Below, one piece after another: positions 37,301-48,500 of a stretch of 64,000 nt of DNA. The notes beneath the pieces were generated by a model. The model had not been told where the DNA came from and ran no database searches. It saw nothing but the letters and a program-made list of their open reading frames with translations. The stretch is from Ectocarpus siliculosus (taxonomy: Eukaryota; Sar; Phaeophyceae; Ectocarpales; Ectocarpaceae), in the NCBI GenBank assembly GCA_000310025.1, contig FN649733.1, forward strand, positions 2,402,964-2,466,963, given 5' to 3'. Each line of letters starts with the position of its first letter. Positions within the stretch are counted from its first letter, which is position 1. The position numbers and the translations under genes are program-made.

Positions 37301-39839
37301 GATATGCATATGTTCCTACCTTATTTTATTCTCGTGTCCGAGGGGAACGAGGTGGTTATCTTCTTTGGTGGTTATCTTCTTTGGTTCTTGTATTCGTATG
37401 TACGTCCGACGGGAACGAGATACGTTCTGATGTTCTTTTATGTCCACGGGGAACGAGGTAGTTCTTAGGTTCGTAGGTTATGTCCCTCCGACAATAGTCA
37501 GGGTTTCGCTTGCATTTATCTCCATGTATGTCACGACTGTTGTCAAGGGTTTCCTCCACAAACGCCGTGCCGGATGACCTCGCTAGCTTTTTTTCATTGA
37601 ACTGGTGTCTCGTCCTTATTTTGTGTTCTCTCCTCGTCAGGTAACAGGGTCGTACATGTGCGCGATGGAGGCGGGCTCCACCCCTTCCGTCCTGGCGCTC
37701 TCGAGGCAGAACTGCCGCCACCTGAAGGGGACCTCTGCCGAGCTCGTGGCCAAGGGGGCCTACAATCTCTGCGAGCACGGACCCGGCGGTGCCCCCGACG
37801 TCATCCTCGCCGCCACCGGTGAGTTGTCATGCCGTACCCCACGCTTTCTAGCATTTTCTCTCGACGCGGGGCACTTGCTGCGTTCACAGGCCAAACACCT
37901 TGAACTATGAGTTTTGCTTGCTTTGCAAGAGTTTTTTTTTGTGTGTGTTTTCACGCTCCCTCTGTTCGAGCGTTGGTTCGCGGTTTGTGTCTCCTTCTTG
38001 TGGCGCGACACACCGGGGTATGTGAGTATCTTGCTTCCCCTTTTTTGTTGCTCGTCGCCTTCTCTGCTGTGGGTCTTTCTTTTGTTGTTCGTCTGAAGGT
38101 TGTTGTTTTGTTGATTTCGTGCAAAAAATCTCGTGTTTTCATGGGGTGTGGCGTTCTCGCAGTTGTCAGGATTCGTTGCATCACACTCATACGCGAGGCC
38201 TTTATTACTACTGTCGCGGGCTGGGATAATAAACGAAAAGCGCGAATAGTCTTTCGCGCTCTTTATGTTCAACTATTTTGCGCCCGATTTCAACGCTATG
38301 TACCGGTCAAAAAATTCTTTTATTTTTTAGGTTCGGAGGTGCAGATCTGCGTAGACGTGGCGAAGGCCCTCGCAGCCAGCGGCACCCAAGCTCGCGTGGT
38401 ATCCATGCCGTGCTGGGAGCTCTTCGAGCATCAGGACGAGGCGTACCAACTCCAAGGTACGGGGACACTGCTGCTATCAATCTACAATAGTACCTGCTGC
38501 CCACTGCTGTTGTTTGCGGTGTTTTCGGCGGCGTTGCTTCGCGGTGTTTTTTGCCACCCGCCTCGGCGGTCTGCACAGGTTTAAGGCGGCACACGTGCCT
38601 GAAGTGGTACAAAACGTCGCAAACGGCTGTCGTTTGATGCAGCACACGGAACAAAATATCACTAAATTAGTGTGGAGCATGCACACCCCAAAACCGGACC
38701 TTATGCGAGTAAGTTTCTTTCCTTGCCACGTCCCGTATCTGGTGTTGCTGCTCACGACGACGACGACGACTTTCGACGGCGACCCCGACCCCTCGCGGAC
38801 ACACCTGCGCTGCTGCCGCCCCTTGTCGCAGTGTTCCCTGCCGGAAGCCCAGTCATGTCGGTCGAGGCCGGCGGTATCCAGGGCTGGGAGCGGTGGGCGC
38901 ACGCCCCCTTCGGGATGACCCGCTTCGGCGCCTCGGCCCCGTTCAAGCCTCTCTACGAGAAGTTCGGCTACACCGTGGAAAACCTCACCAAGCAGGCGAG
39001 TGCCTTTCCGAAGTCGATGGCGCTGCCCCCTTAAAATCGTTTTTGCTTTTAGTGGTGCGGGCTTGAAAGGTCAGCCTCACCGAAACTTGGCGGCTTTTGG
39101 TTCCTTGCCCACTGCTTGTGATGCTGAGACTGCTGGTGTTGTGTTGCTTTACGTTTTTTTCGCTCTCTGTGTGTGTGGAACTAGCCCTTATCCAGAATCG
39201 GGCGCGTCCACAGCGAACTGCTGAACGAAACATTTTGGCATTGCCTGCTGCTGCTGCGCGACGCTTCTCTCTATGAACTTTGTTTTAGCGTGTACCGTAC
39301 TAAGAGATATTCTGGGTGGCTTGTTTGGGTCTCTCCTAGAGGACAACAAGGTTCTGGGCAGACAGCCAAAACTCCCGCTTGTTACCAACGACTGCTGCAT
39401 GGCCGTGGCCGAATCAACGTTAAGCTTGCGGTTCGCGTGTATCCCCCTTGCCCCCCATGAACGACAAGCCATATCTAGTTTAAACCCTCGTGTCCGCACC
39501 GTGAGGCTATATCTTCAACGCAGCCAGGACAAGCCGCCGGGGATAGCCCCGGCGAGAGTCTGAAGCCCGTCCTATTTTATGAAAAGCCCATGGGAAGGGT
39601 GAGGCGGCACGCCACCATCCGCATCATCCACACCGTGCATGATAGCTTCAACCACGGGCCAGTCGTTCCCGCCACGTACGTTTTCTGTCTCTTCTTCACC
39701 TCCTGTCTTTTTAATGCACCCTGCTTTCGCCTTTCGCTAGGCTACCAAGGTGGCGGAGTTCTACAAGGTCAAGGGCGGCGCGCAGTCTCTGGTCCAGCGG
39801 GTCGACCTGAACCTCGCAGGATACCACAACGGACACTGA
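25352..39839 (+). CDS. transketolase, 17 exons, complete (690 aa)
   Basis: Transfers two-carbon ketol units between sugar phosphates using thiamine diphosphate and a divalent metal, in the non-oxidative pentose-phosphate pathway. Exons: 25352-25390, 27484-27594, 27801-27907, 28543-28735, 29315-29443, 29804-29856, 30631-30781, 31086-31147, 31520-31643, 32398-32493, 33132-33250, 34915-35085, 36917-37067, 37641-37818, 38331-38456, 38832-38995 and 39741-39839. Every join keeps phase. Visible motifs: SGHPGAPMG with His33; [34 protein letters not shown]; the ThDP/metal GDG at 161-163; [10 protein letters not shown]; catalytic Glu415 in FGVREHGM; and [15 protein letters not shown]. The C-terminal domain runs from about residue 560. 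The length is normal for the family. It starts MSNKRVKID with no transit peptide, so a cytosolic form is likely. The intron after 38995 has a GC donor. Intron 9 contains an N gap. Intron 12 holds four antisense tRNA genes. Exons 9 and 13 have duplicated 3' ends. Confidence 0.96.
27351..27475 (+). repeat. 61-bp tandem duplication before transketolase exon 2
   Basis: GAGCTATGTTTTGTTCACACC ... CGTACATGTACT occurs twice in a row, at about 27354 and 27415, with a few differences, immediately upstream of the exon 2 acceptor at 27483. Confidence 0.75.
30209..30370 (+). repeat. 100-bp-period direct repeat in transketolase intron 6
   Basis: CGTAAGAGGCGGAGAGATGG ... CCGATTTTCGATGTCGATCG-CTCCACAACC at 30209-30271 recurs at 30309-30370 with small changes. 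Between them lies a short run of ACCGTACCGTATACCGTACC type repeats. No coding motif. Confidence 0.75.
31626..31756 (+). repeat. in-frame duplication of the 3' end of transketolase exon 9
   Basis: CTCTTCGCCGCCTACGAG followed by GTGGGA (true exon end and donor at 31643/31644) reappears at 31731-31748 followed by ATGGGA. The offset is 105 bases (35 codons) and the frame between the copies is open, so use of a downstream site would keep frame. The second copy's donor is changed from GT to AT. Confidence 0.7.
32015..32114. other. assembly gap, 100 N, in transketolase intron 9
   Basis: Exactly 100 N. The sequence after the gap (about 32285-32397) is a homopolymer-corrupted version of that before it (about 31880-31975): both contain AAATTTACA(C/T)TTTT..., ...GCC/CCAACC and a long C-run. 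The exons on both sides are intact. Confidence 0.9.
33642..33923. repeat. imperfect inverted repeat with ~120-bp arms (transketolase intron 11)
   Basis: The left arm (33642-33765) and right arm (about 33806-33923) are reverse complements at roughly 80% by eye. They share AAAATGG, CCGCGG, GCCAGCGTGTGT, GAACGCGG and the CCTCAA(A/G)CCCGAGG block. Both arms can be read as a related peptide (CVERGGxNAxT...LKPE), on the plus strand in the left arm and on the minus strand in the right. In the minus direction the reading frame extends to about 34098. It is a probable fold-back element or inverted duplication of a coding fragment. No family recognised. Confidence 0.6.
35680..35775 (-). pseudogene. tRNA-like relic with A- and B-box motifs
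   Basis: On the minus strand, TAGTTCAGTGG (35767-35757, A-box type) is followed after about 63 bases by GGTTCGATTCC (35693-35683, perfect B-box). The acceptor ends do not pair, no anticodon stem-loop with a T before the anticodon can be formed, and no T-run follows. It adjoins the tRNA-Ser array. It is either a degenerate tRNA or a tRNA-derived spacer. Confidence 0.35.
35783..35863 (-). tRNA. tRNA-Ser (GCU), copy 1
   Basis: This 81-base type II tRNA has a GTCGACG acceptor paired with CGTCGAC, A-box TGGCCGAGTGG, the stem ACGGC/GCCGT around loop CTGCTAA (anticodon GCU, reading AGC/AGU), a long variable arm GGGCTATGCCC and T-arm GAGAGTTCGAATCTCT. A T6 run follows in the minus direction, which suits Pol III termination. 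CCA is not encoded. It lies antisense in transketolase intron 12. Confidence 0.95.
35976..36056 (-). tRNA. tRNA-Ser (GCU), copy 2
   Basis: Identical in sequence to copy 1, placed 193 bases further on. It is followed on the minus strand by a long T-run (TTCTTTTTTTTACC). The spacer shares the ACTATTTAGAGAGTGACCAT and CACTAGAACACTGG blocks with the others, so the whole unit was duplicated, not only the tRNA. Confidence 0.95.
36175..36255 (-). tRNA. tRNA-Ser (GCU), copy 3
   Basis: Same 81-base sequence, 199 bases from copy 2. The downstream T-run is shorter (T5 inside CTCTTTTTACC). Its spacer is the most diverged of the array, although the tRNA itself is unchanged. Confidence 0.95.
36366..36446 (-). 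tRNA. tRNA-Ser (GCU), copy 4
   Basis: Same 81-base sequence, 191 bases from copy 3, with a T7 run downstream. It is the first of the array in the minus direction. Confidence 0.95.
37023..37305 (+). repeat. triplicated 3' end and donor of transketolase exon 13
   Basis: TCCACCCCTAACATGATGGC ... GACGGGAACGAG begins at 37023, 37140 and 37257, an exact 117-base (39-codon) period. The first copy is the end of exon 13 with donor GTATGT. The second also has GTATGT. The third has ATATGC. The frame is open through all three, so the second donor could be used without a frameshift. Further GAGGGGAACGAGGT fragments continue to about 37460. Confidence 0.85.
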
Positions 39840-42562
39840 TTTACGATGACAACCGCAGATGACTGGTGTTGTTCGTGCATGCAGCGCGGCACGTAGCGAA
39901 CTTCAATGGGAGCCTCACCTGGCTAGATGTTGACAATTGTTTTTCCGCGTTGTAACAGGGTGATTCGTTGTATTTTCGTGAGCTGCTGGGTGGGTGCGTC
40001 CCACGTTAACCAGGAGCTTGGCTGCTTAACGACCGTAACCTGGTTCCGCACGTAAGGGAGGACCGTGCTCATTGCGCTAGCGCAGCCTTGGCGTCTTAAT
40101 CGCCGGCGTACCAGCCGCCGAATGGGGGTATATCGTAAGAGTTGGGAAAAAATGCAGAGGTTATGGTCGTCTATGATGGGCGTGGGCGTGTTTCGCTGTC
40201 TTGGGCCTGGAGTGGATGCACCAACGACAGCAGCAGCGGAGACTCTCACAACACAATGCTAGGAACGAGTGCGTCACCGCGACGCCCCCGACGTCAACAA
40301 ACGAGAAAAAGAAAGAAAAAAGAGTTGTGACGATGAACGAACGTACTTGTAGCACGAAATGATTTTTCCCGTTCTGTTGATGATGATTTGGAGTTTTTCT
40401 GCCGCTTGCTCGTTTTTGTTGGCACTTTTTTTGTGTGCTCCTCGTCGGGAGGTCGATGCTTCGTTGTAGATTTGTCGTACGTGTTGGTGCTCTGTGATTG
40501 GGATATATGTACGTAATGGACACACACTCGTTGGTGAGCTGGGTGTGGGCCGTTTGGGGGGGGGCGGGGTCGCTAGGGTTACCGGAAAATGGTGGCCCTG
40601 CGTCGGCTTGTTTGAATTGACGCAAAGGAACTTGAGAGCTAAGAAGGGGAAGGCACCGGGGGAAAGCTGTAGTTGTATCCGATAGGGTAGCAAAGGGATA
40701 ACTACAAAATATCAGTCTCTGAACGGTATACCTACTCATCTCAGGTACTGCTGATCTTACGCCCACAATGTGTCGCGCTTGTGCACGCACACAAAACAGC
40801 CCGTGCATTTTGACTCCAGGCTGTACTCAGCTCGCACTCTTAACTCTGCGAGGTGTGTGTGTGTGTTGGGTTCCGCGGTTGACGTGATAATTGGCTTTCT
40901 GTGTCTTGTGGTGCTATTTGGAGATGGCCATGTGATGGTGCGTTACCATGGGTTGCTTGGCGTTGCCGGCAGTCTTCTTCTAGACGTCATGGGTGGCGAG
41001 ATTCAGGAGTAATTCCGAGTCATGTGCCCTTCTATTGAGTGTGCGTGTGCGCTTGGGAATGGTTTGTGTTGGATTTCCGGCTGCATGATGTGCATGCAAA
41101 GGTGGTAGGAATGAACAAATGAGAGGAGAACAATGCAGCAGCGGCCTGCCTCTGTGGTCGGACTATTATTTATTGAAGTTCCACATGGCACCAAGGTGAT
41201 TGCAGTGAAGAGTTGCAAATCACAGCATTGTGATGCTTTTACGTGGTGTGTTCTGTTGGCAATCGGTTGCCACACACCGTTGATTGGTGTTGATGATGGC
41301 GGTGTCCTCAGGATTGAAGAATCTTTCTCAGCTGCATGGAACACACCCTCAGACGTGCACTCTTGAAGAAGGTAGACGAACAAACTGCCGCGGCCGCAGA
41401 CTCGACACAAAACTAACTACCTGTGCCACCAAACGAAACTTTTTCTTTCGTACACAAGTGTAATACGAAACTTTTTCTTTCGCACACAAGTGCAATACGA
41501 TACCTTCCAACCGCAAGAACGACGCGAAGAATTCTTTGCTAAAAAGGTATAGACTCACGCCCCCCGATACCCCCCCGACACACACAGGGACGCGGCGCCC
41601 CCTATCCAAACAATGTTTTGCGGGTGAAATAGGGAAAGGGTTCACTCACGGCGAACATACTCATACCAAATCGGCAGATCGCCGTAACAAGCACGATTGG
41701 TTCTCGTCAACATGCTTCATTGTTTCACTTTCTCTTACATGGACCTGAATTAAAACGCCACTACAACACAGACCAATTTTCAGGCACCCAGCCTCGACGA
41801 GACAAAATACAGAGAGGCGGGGCCGTGAGTAAGGTACCTGCACACACAAGGATGTATTTCAACACTCACTACTTTTTTGTACTGGCCGCGAGTGTCGCAC
41901 TGTATCCGGCTGACCCCCTACAGGCCAACAGCCCGGTGTATATTACACAGCGGGCTTCCACACGACGTAGGCGCTATACGCTTTGGTAGCCGCGGAACTG
42001 GGGAGGGGGAAGTGATGCCAACGGCGGTGGCTACGGCCAGCCCTTACGCCCCTACCCCCACCCGGTAACAACAAGAATCCTGAGGGAAGAGGTTTTGTCT
42101 CCCAACGCTCCCCACCCGTCGGTCCAGCGAGTGAAAAAAAAAATCAGAAAGAGGACGGTCATAATAACGCAGAACAAAACTAAATATCGCACGCTCTGCT
42201 TTTGCACTGCGATGACTGACTGACTGTTAGTTCGTGCGGAACTCGTTCCTGCCACGATCACGAGCGACGGCGCACAGAAGCGACGGGCTACATACAACTG
42301 GTGGAGAATTGTCGTCACCACCATACAATTTTTTTCTATACGGTTCTCCTCACTCAAGAAGGCACGCCGGCTGCTCCACAGCGCCGTATTCAACCATGGC
42401 AGGAGCAGCAAAGCACAGCGCGACGGAACGCCTCAAACATTGTTGCCGCTGCCTGACGTCGTCTCTACCGACCGGGCTAGACATCGCCTGACGCTGCCTG
42501 CCGCCCCCCGCCGCTCTTTGCGGGGACGTATGCGCAGCGACCGCTCGCTGCTGTTGTTGCTG
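39840..42562. other. intergenic between convergent transketolase and myosin genes
   Basis: This holds the 3' UTRs of both genes. At 41434-41497 a 32-base unit, CGAAACTTTTTCTTTCG-(T/C)-ACACAAGTG, is repeated twice. No exon chain or RNA gene is seen. The long minus frame at 40161-40808 lacks any motif. Confidence 0.45.
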
Positions 42563-45500
42563 CTATCGCCCAAGGTTTTCGTCGCCTCTCAAAACGGGGA
42601 CCCACCCCCGACCGTCGGCCAGCTTGATGAACACCACGCCGGACTCCCCCGCGGGGGTGAAACGCTCGGCCGCCTCGGCGTGCTGCCCCGGCAAAAGAAG
42701 CTCGCCCTGGGGGGTAGGGGGGGGGGGGGGGGGGGGTATCAATATCNNNNNNNNNNNNNNNNNNNNNNNNNNNNNNNNNNNNNNNNNNNNNNNNNNNNNN
42801 NNNNNNNNNNNNNNNNNNNNNNNNNNNNNNNNNNNNNNNNNNNNNNTTTGGGGGGGGGGGGGGGGGGGGGGGGGGGTCCGTGAAATGCAAACGCACAACA
42901 ACATTTGCATGCACGCAGAGGGTTTGGATGTGGGCGGGAGGAGGGCAGAAGCTTGACTAAGAGCAAGACCAAGTAAGTTCTTCGATTCGATGTAGGCCGT
43001 CGCGTCGTCTTGACAACATGTCGTCTTGACAAGACGACGTGATGTTGTGGCGATATCGAGGGTCCGGCACCAGGGCTCTTCCAAGACGCACGGGCTCGTC
43101 TCGCTGTTCTTGGCGCTTCCTCCGTACAGGGGAACGAACGTCCATCTGAGGCTACACACGAGGATCTGCAGAAGTAGTTGCGCGAAAAAAAACACGCAGA
43201 CAGACAGGCTGGAACTCTTCGCATTTCCCTTCCGCAGCAGAACTACAACCGTCGTCATACTTGGCTTGCTTTTGCAAGGATGCATGCAACGAGAGCACCA
43301 CGGTCAAACGATATCTTATCGCATCGTTTGGGGCGAAGGGTCCAAAGTAGCTCGATATTACGTTGGGAAACAAAAAACGAGAACAAAACTCGTCAACAAG
43401 AACCACAAATTCAGCTTCAACAGCAACAACACCAGCAGCATCAACAACGACGACGACTCTCACTCACCGTGGGTTGAGATTCAATTCCAGGGCCGAGCAG
43501 AATCGGCACGAGACCCCTGGCGTCGAGTGGAAAGAAATACTTCTTCCTGTGGGTGAATCGACAAAAACAACGACAGAACACGGCCACAAAAGGACAAGAA
43601 AGAAGTACAGATACGTTGACGACTCCGCAGCGTAAGCTGGCGCGCGATATGACATCCAGCAACAAACCACCCAGAGATCAATAGATTTGGAAAAGGCGCC
43701 GCAAGTGCCGACCAGGAACATGTGCCGATGACCAGCGGTAACGCACAAGCGAGAGAAGATATGGTGGTGGCGAATCGCTCCTCTGGTGGAAGTAAGACTA
43801 TAAAAACAACGATACAGCACGCATAATCAGAGCAGATCGGGCTAACACTGGCAACCATTCCTTCTGTCAATCACACTTAGCATTTTCACGTATTATTCAG
43901 GTCACAAATGGGTCTCACTGCTACATATCAGTGAAATTGATAAAAACCTCCACCAGCGCCTTCCTTCACGGCCGTCTACCAACTCCTCCTCGGGACAAAA
44001 ATCAACCCAGTTCAAAGGCAGACGATGGAGGAGTCGAAAAGGCGAACGAAAGCGGGTCCCCGTACAATAGCACTTGCTCCGCGACGGGGTTGGCGTGTTA
44101 CGCGCGTGTGGCAGGCAGAGGGAGGGAGTGACAAGCCTCAAAATAACGACACCGCGGTCTGCAGTACAAACGGCAAGAGCACGTTGCCGAGAGGGAGTTC
44201 GTTGCGGAGGGGGCCTATGCTCGCGCTTCATACCCCATTCATCCCACGGGCTACCCGGCCCACGGTTTGAATGGAAAATTATCGAAGTTCGCTGACACGC
44301 GCCCTTGCTTGTTTTTCCTGGTGCGTCCGATAACGGTCGCTATCTCTGCTGTCTGTTGGAGTAGGCGCCCCCCCATGCCAAGGAAGGCCTTACGCACGCT
44401 TCTTGCTGCAGACTCTCATGACCGGGGAAGGTCTTTCACACGCTTCTTCTTGCTGCAGATTCTCACGGAAAAGAAATGACGCGAGTATCGGGATACATAT
44501 CACCACTCGGTAGCCCGCCAAGGGTTGCCCGCGAGGGGGTACAAGATGCACCCTGCCATGACTTTCTCTGCGAACAACATAACTCTCCTGGAAACGTTTT
44601 GGCGAGCAAACGTGACCCGAATAACGGCAGCAGGCATGCATATACTCACGTATCCTCGGTGAGGTCGCCGTTGATCTCATCGACAGGACGGTGTTGTCCA
44701 CGGGGTCTCGTCGCTGGGCCCACCCTCTGTCGTCGGCGATGCGGAGGAACACTTTCCCGGTCTCCTTGTGGGTGAGTACCTGCGCCGAGTGTAACGGAGG
44801 AGGACAAGCGTACGTTCCCGTCTCTCTGTCTAAACGTCTTCTCACTGTCGGTGTCCTATCTGTCCGTTTGTCTGTCTGCGTGTGTCTCTCCCTCCCTCCC
44901 TTCCTCTCTCTCTCTCTGTCTTTGTCTGTGTCTGTGTCTGTGTCTGTGTCTGTGTATGTGTCTGTGTCTCTGCCTCTGTCTCTGTATCTGTCTCCCTCTC
45001 TTCCTTCGCCCTCCACTATCTCCCCCTCCCTCTCTTTGTTTGTATCTCTTTGTATTTTCTCCATCCACCTCCCTGTCTCCCTCGTGTTGCTCGTATTGGA
45101 GTCATACCGTAGCCCACAGCTTCGTTCTCTCTCGCTCCTTCTCACTCGGGAAACGCTCCTCCTGCTGTTTTGACACCCAGTCTCACGAGACTGATGCCAG
45201 ACGCCTTCTGACGCTGGCTCCATCTCCACAGTCTATCCAACACAACAAAAACAAATGCAACCTTCCCGCAGTTATCAGCGGAGGACACCATGAAGAGGCG
45301 TCGTGTGGTTTGACACGTTCAGGTGTGCTGCTGGACCTTGAATATCGAAGGTAGTAGTAGCGGCCTTCAATCTCCGCAAATGAGACCAAATTAGACCGGC
45401 ACTCAGTGTCTTGTACTGCTTGTGCTCGCCGCCAAGGACCGTAAACCTCTGAAGGGCGGGTCGTCAGCAGCAACTGGTGGAATCAGCTCCTGCACTAAAC

Positions 45501-48500
45501 CCGCAGTTCAGGAGATTGCGGTCAGTGGCGGCGAGCGCAAGCCGTACAAGGCACTGGATGTCGGTCAAACTTGGTGTGATTTGCGAAGATTGTACATGGG
45601 CCGCTACAACGACCCTCGATATCACCACCCAAGAAGTAGACTTGAGAGCACCCCCACACACACCCACGCAATAGGGTGTCCTCTAGTGATATCAGTACTC
45701 ACCTGCAAATAGAATGATAAAACCGACCTTATCTGAGCGCCTGCCGTTTGGGCCATCTCGACTTGAATTTAGACTGGTGTGATTTTTATCTTGATTTCAA
45801 AGGAGGCGTGTGGAGGTAGACTCATGATATGTATGTTTTGAGCAGCCTCTGCTGCCGCCCTGTGCGAGAACCAACGATTTCTGTTTTTCCCGATGCCTTG
45901 CGACTGGTCTTGCGTGTCTCATGTGCTTTTTCTGGCGATCTTCTGGTTGTCAAAATCAATCAACCTCAAAGCACGTAGGCACCAGGGTACCGATCAGACA
46001 ACCGCTACAATTCATTCCACGGTTCCGCACACCCACTAGACTGCGCGATATCACCCTCAAAGCAATATTTCGTTAAAAGCGAAGGGAAATTCTACAGCAG
46101 TTGTAAGGGGCAGCGTGAGTCCGAAGCCTGTTGGCTGCCCATCAACACCCCCACCGCGAGATTTCCGTACAAGTAAACGTGAAAGACCTGCAACCCTAGA
46201 TACGAGTTAATTCGGAAAAAACGCCTCGGACACAGATTCCTTCAAGGGTGCCCCATCGATTGGACACATTGAAGTGCGTGGAATTTCTTCCGAAGAGAGT
46301 ACAGCGCCGTAACTCAAACCGGGAAATCAAGCTATCAATCAATTTCGTGGCTCAAAAAGGCGACACGTTCGCTACATGCGCGCGAATAGCTTAATACCGC
46401 CGGGTGAAAAGAGTACTCGCTTACGTGTTCAGTGTCTGGCCAAGACACTGCCCTCCTGTAGCATGGGTTGCATTCTTCTTCAACCCGTAGAGTGACCTGA
46501 TCCGTTTTTTCTCTTATGGACGCTTTTGCCGGCTCGGGTATACCCGTTGCAAACAAGAAAGCACATGAAAAAAAAATACATTCGTTATCGTAGTTCGAAT
46601 TTTCACCTGGACGACGTCTATGACATCCCCTTCGAACAGCCCGTCCCCAGTCCGCGGAGCCGCCTGCTCAGGGTAGGTGAGAATCCACTGGGGTCGTGCC
46701 CCAGCCGCCATGCGGTAGAAGAACCGGCCCTGCAGCCTGCCCACGGCAGTTGCAGTAGGCGGGAGAGAAGGCGAGCTTGGCACGATGCGTTTTTGGCATG
46801 CTCGGGGTTGGAAAGAGATTGCCGCTACAACCGCCTGGATTTTCTGCCTGGCATCATCTGTCGTATCGGCCTGCCCGTTTCTTTGAAGAGGAACTTCACG
46901 GGTACTACTGGTCTCATCTGCCTGTCTGCTTTATACAACAGGAGTTTCACGAGGAGCATTTTTTTTTCGTTCTTTGTTTGTTTTCCCTCTTTTGGACAAT
47001 GCAAGACATCCAGCCTGTGCAGTCTAGATGTCCAACTGACGATGTGGCGACGCTCTACACACAATGCGGGCAACCCCCCGCCTCAACACCAAACCAGGCA
47101 TAACTGGAGATCACCACGCCACGCGCGGCACCAAAACACACACGACACGCCACCGACACACTCCTACTACGCTAGGCTGCTCATTTAACCTACAGTAGTC
47201 CAAGAGAGCGATCGCTTCCAACAACAACAGCCAGGCTGCTTCGCTATTCAACAGTATAACAAGAGAGCTACCGCCTCCACACAAGAGGGTCTTGGTTGTT
47301 TTCTCTATCTTCCTTACGTCTCTCTACCTCACCCTTGGCTCCAGTAGTTGTCTTCGGGGACGTCGTACAGCTTCACGAAAAGCCTGTGGATCTCCGCGTT
47401 GATGGCCGTCATCCACTCGTTCATGCTCCCCAGGTCTCTCGCCATGAGGAACCACGCCGCGTCCTCCGTGCGCACGCAGAAGCAGTTCTTTGTGGTTGCG
47501 AATGATGCCGTGGAGTGGCCCGTGAGCTCCATTTCCTGCAGCGCGCCAGAGAGAGAGAGGGGGAGGAAAAAGGAGCGCGCTTGAGTCGGATACAGTTACG
47601 ACATTAGGTGTGTCATAGTTGGGCAAGATTCTTGTACGGCACAACAATGTCCGAGGGAGTGTCGCGAAAACGGCGTGATGTAACATGTACCAAATGAAGA
47701 TAAAGGTACACGAAACGCTTTGTCATAATCTCCGTGTGCCTCATTTCGTGTCGTAGTGCCTGCTGCTAAACTGCAAAGGAGTTCGTTGCCTCGTTTGTTT
47801 CCTGTCGGATCAGTGCAGAAATTACGTTAGATGTGTAGACCTTGGTCTGAGAGGTCGGAATGGCGGTGTTATAGTGTCAAGACGGCGAAAACGACAGCAC
47901 AAACACCGCAACGAATACGGTGGCAAACAGGGCGGAGGAGACCAAACCTTCGATATTTACCACAAGCGGTCCAAACGACTGTTATTGTTGTTGTTGTCTA
48001 CTTCGGGGATGAATGTGGGGGCGGGGGGGGAGTGTACTCATAGTCGTGCATGCCGTAGTCGTTAGTCCATTGACCTCGCATCCCTACAAAGCCGGGACGG
48101 AGCACGCCGGGTTCTCACCGGACCACGCTCTCACATCACCAAGCGCGAAGCGCCGTGAGGTATTTGGCGAGTCGCATGAAGGGTGAGCTTCATCCTGCTA
48201 AGGGTGTTCGGCATCTTGTGCTTACTTCCTTGCGTACGAATGACAGCTGCGTATGACTTAATTTATTTTCTGGTGCTTTCACTTCCAGAGACAGTTGTAA
48301 GACTTTGTAACTGCCTCGAGGGTGCTTGACCATTTTAACACAACGTGGTGCGATTATCCCCCTTGCACGGAGTGGGGGTTCTCCACCCCGCACAACATAA
48401 TCAACTCGACCACCATTATGGCTACCGCAAAAAAAAAAACAGAGGTAAAAAAGAACAAACGGTAACCTGGTTGCCGAGCTCACGAAGTGATCGGCCTGTT

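Noticed and set aside
36755-37309. Minus-strand frame of 184 codons with a repeated segment
   Set aside because: It is the antisense of the triplicated transketolase exon 13 end; the repetition is explained there.
40161-40808. Minus-strand open frame of 215 codons downstream of transketolase
   Set aside because: Composition is Thr/Ser/Lys-rich without motif, and overlapping frames are equally open; most likely chance.
43030-43170. Candidate myosin exon reading [14 protein letters not shown] on the minus strand
   Set aside because: It has a CAG acceptor, but no joining phase connects it to exon 44779-44650 or to the last exon; kept only as a weak possibility.
44390-45229. Minus-strand open frame of 279 codons rich in Arg/Asp/Glu
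   Set aside because: Driven by the CT/GTCT microsatellite at 44890-45030; it overlaps the true myosin exon 44779-44650 in the same frame only by read-through of introns.
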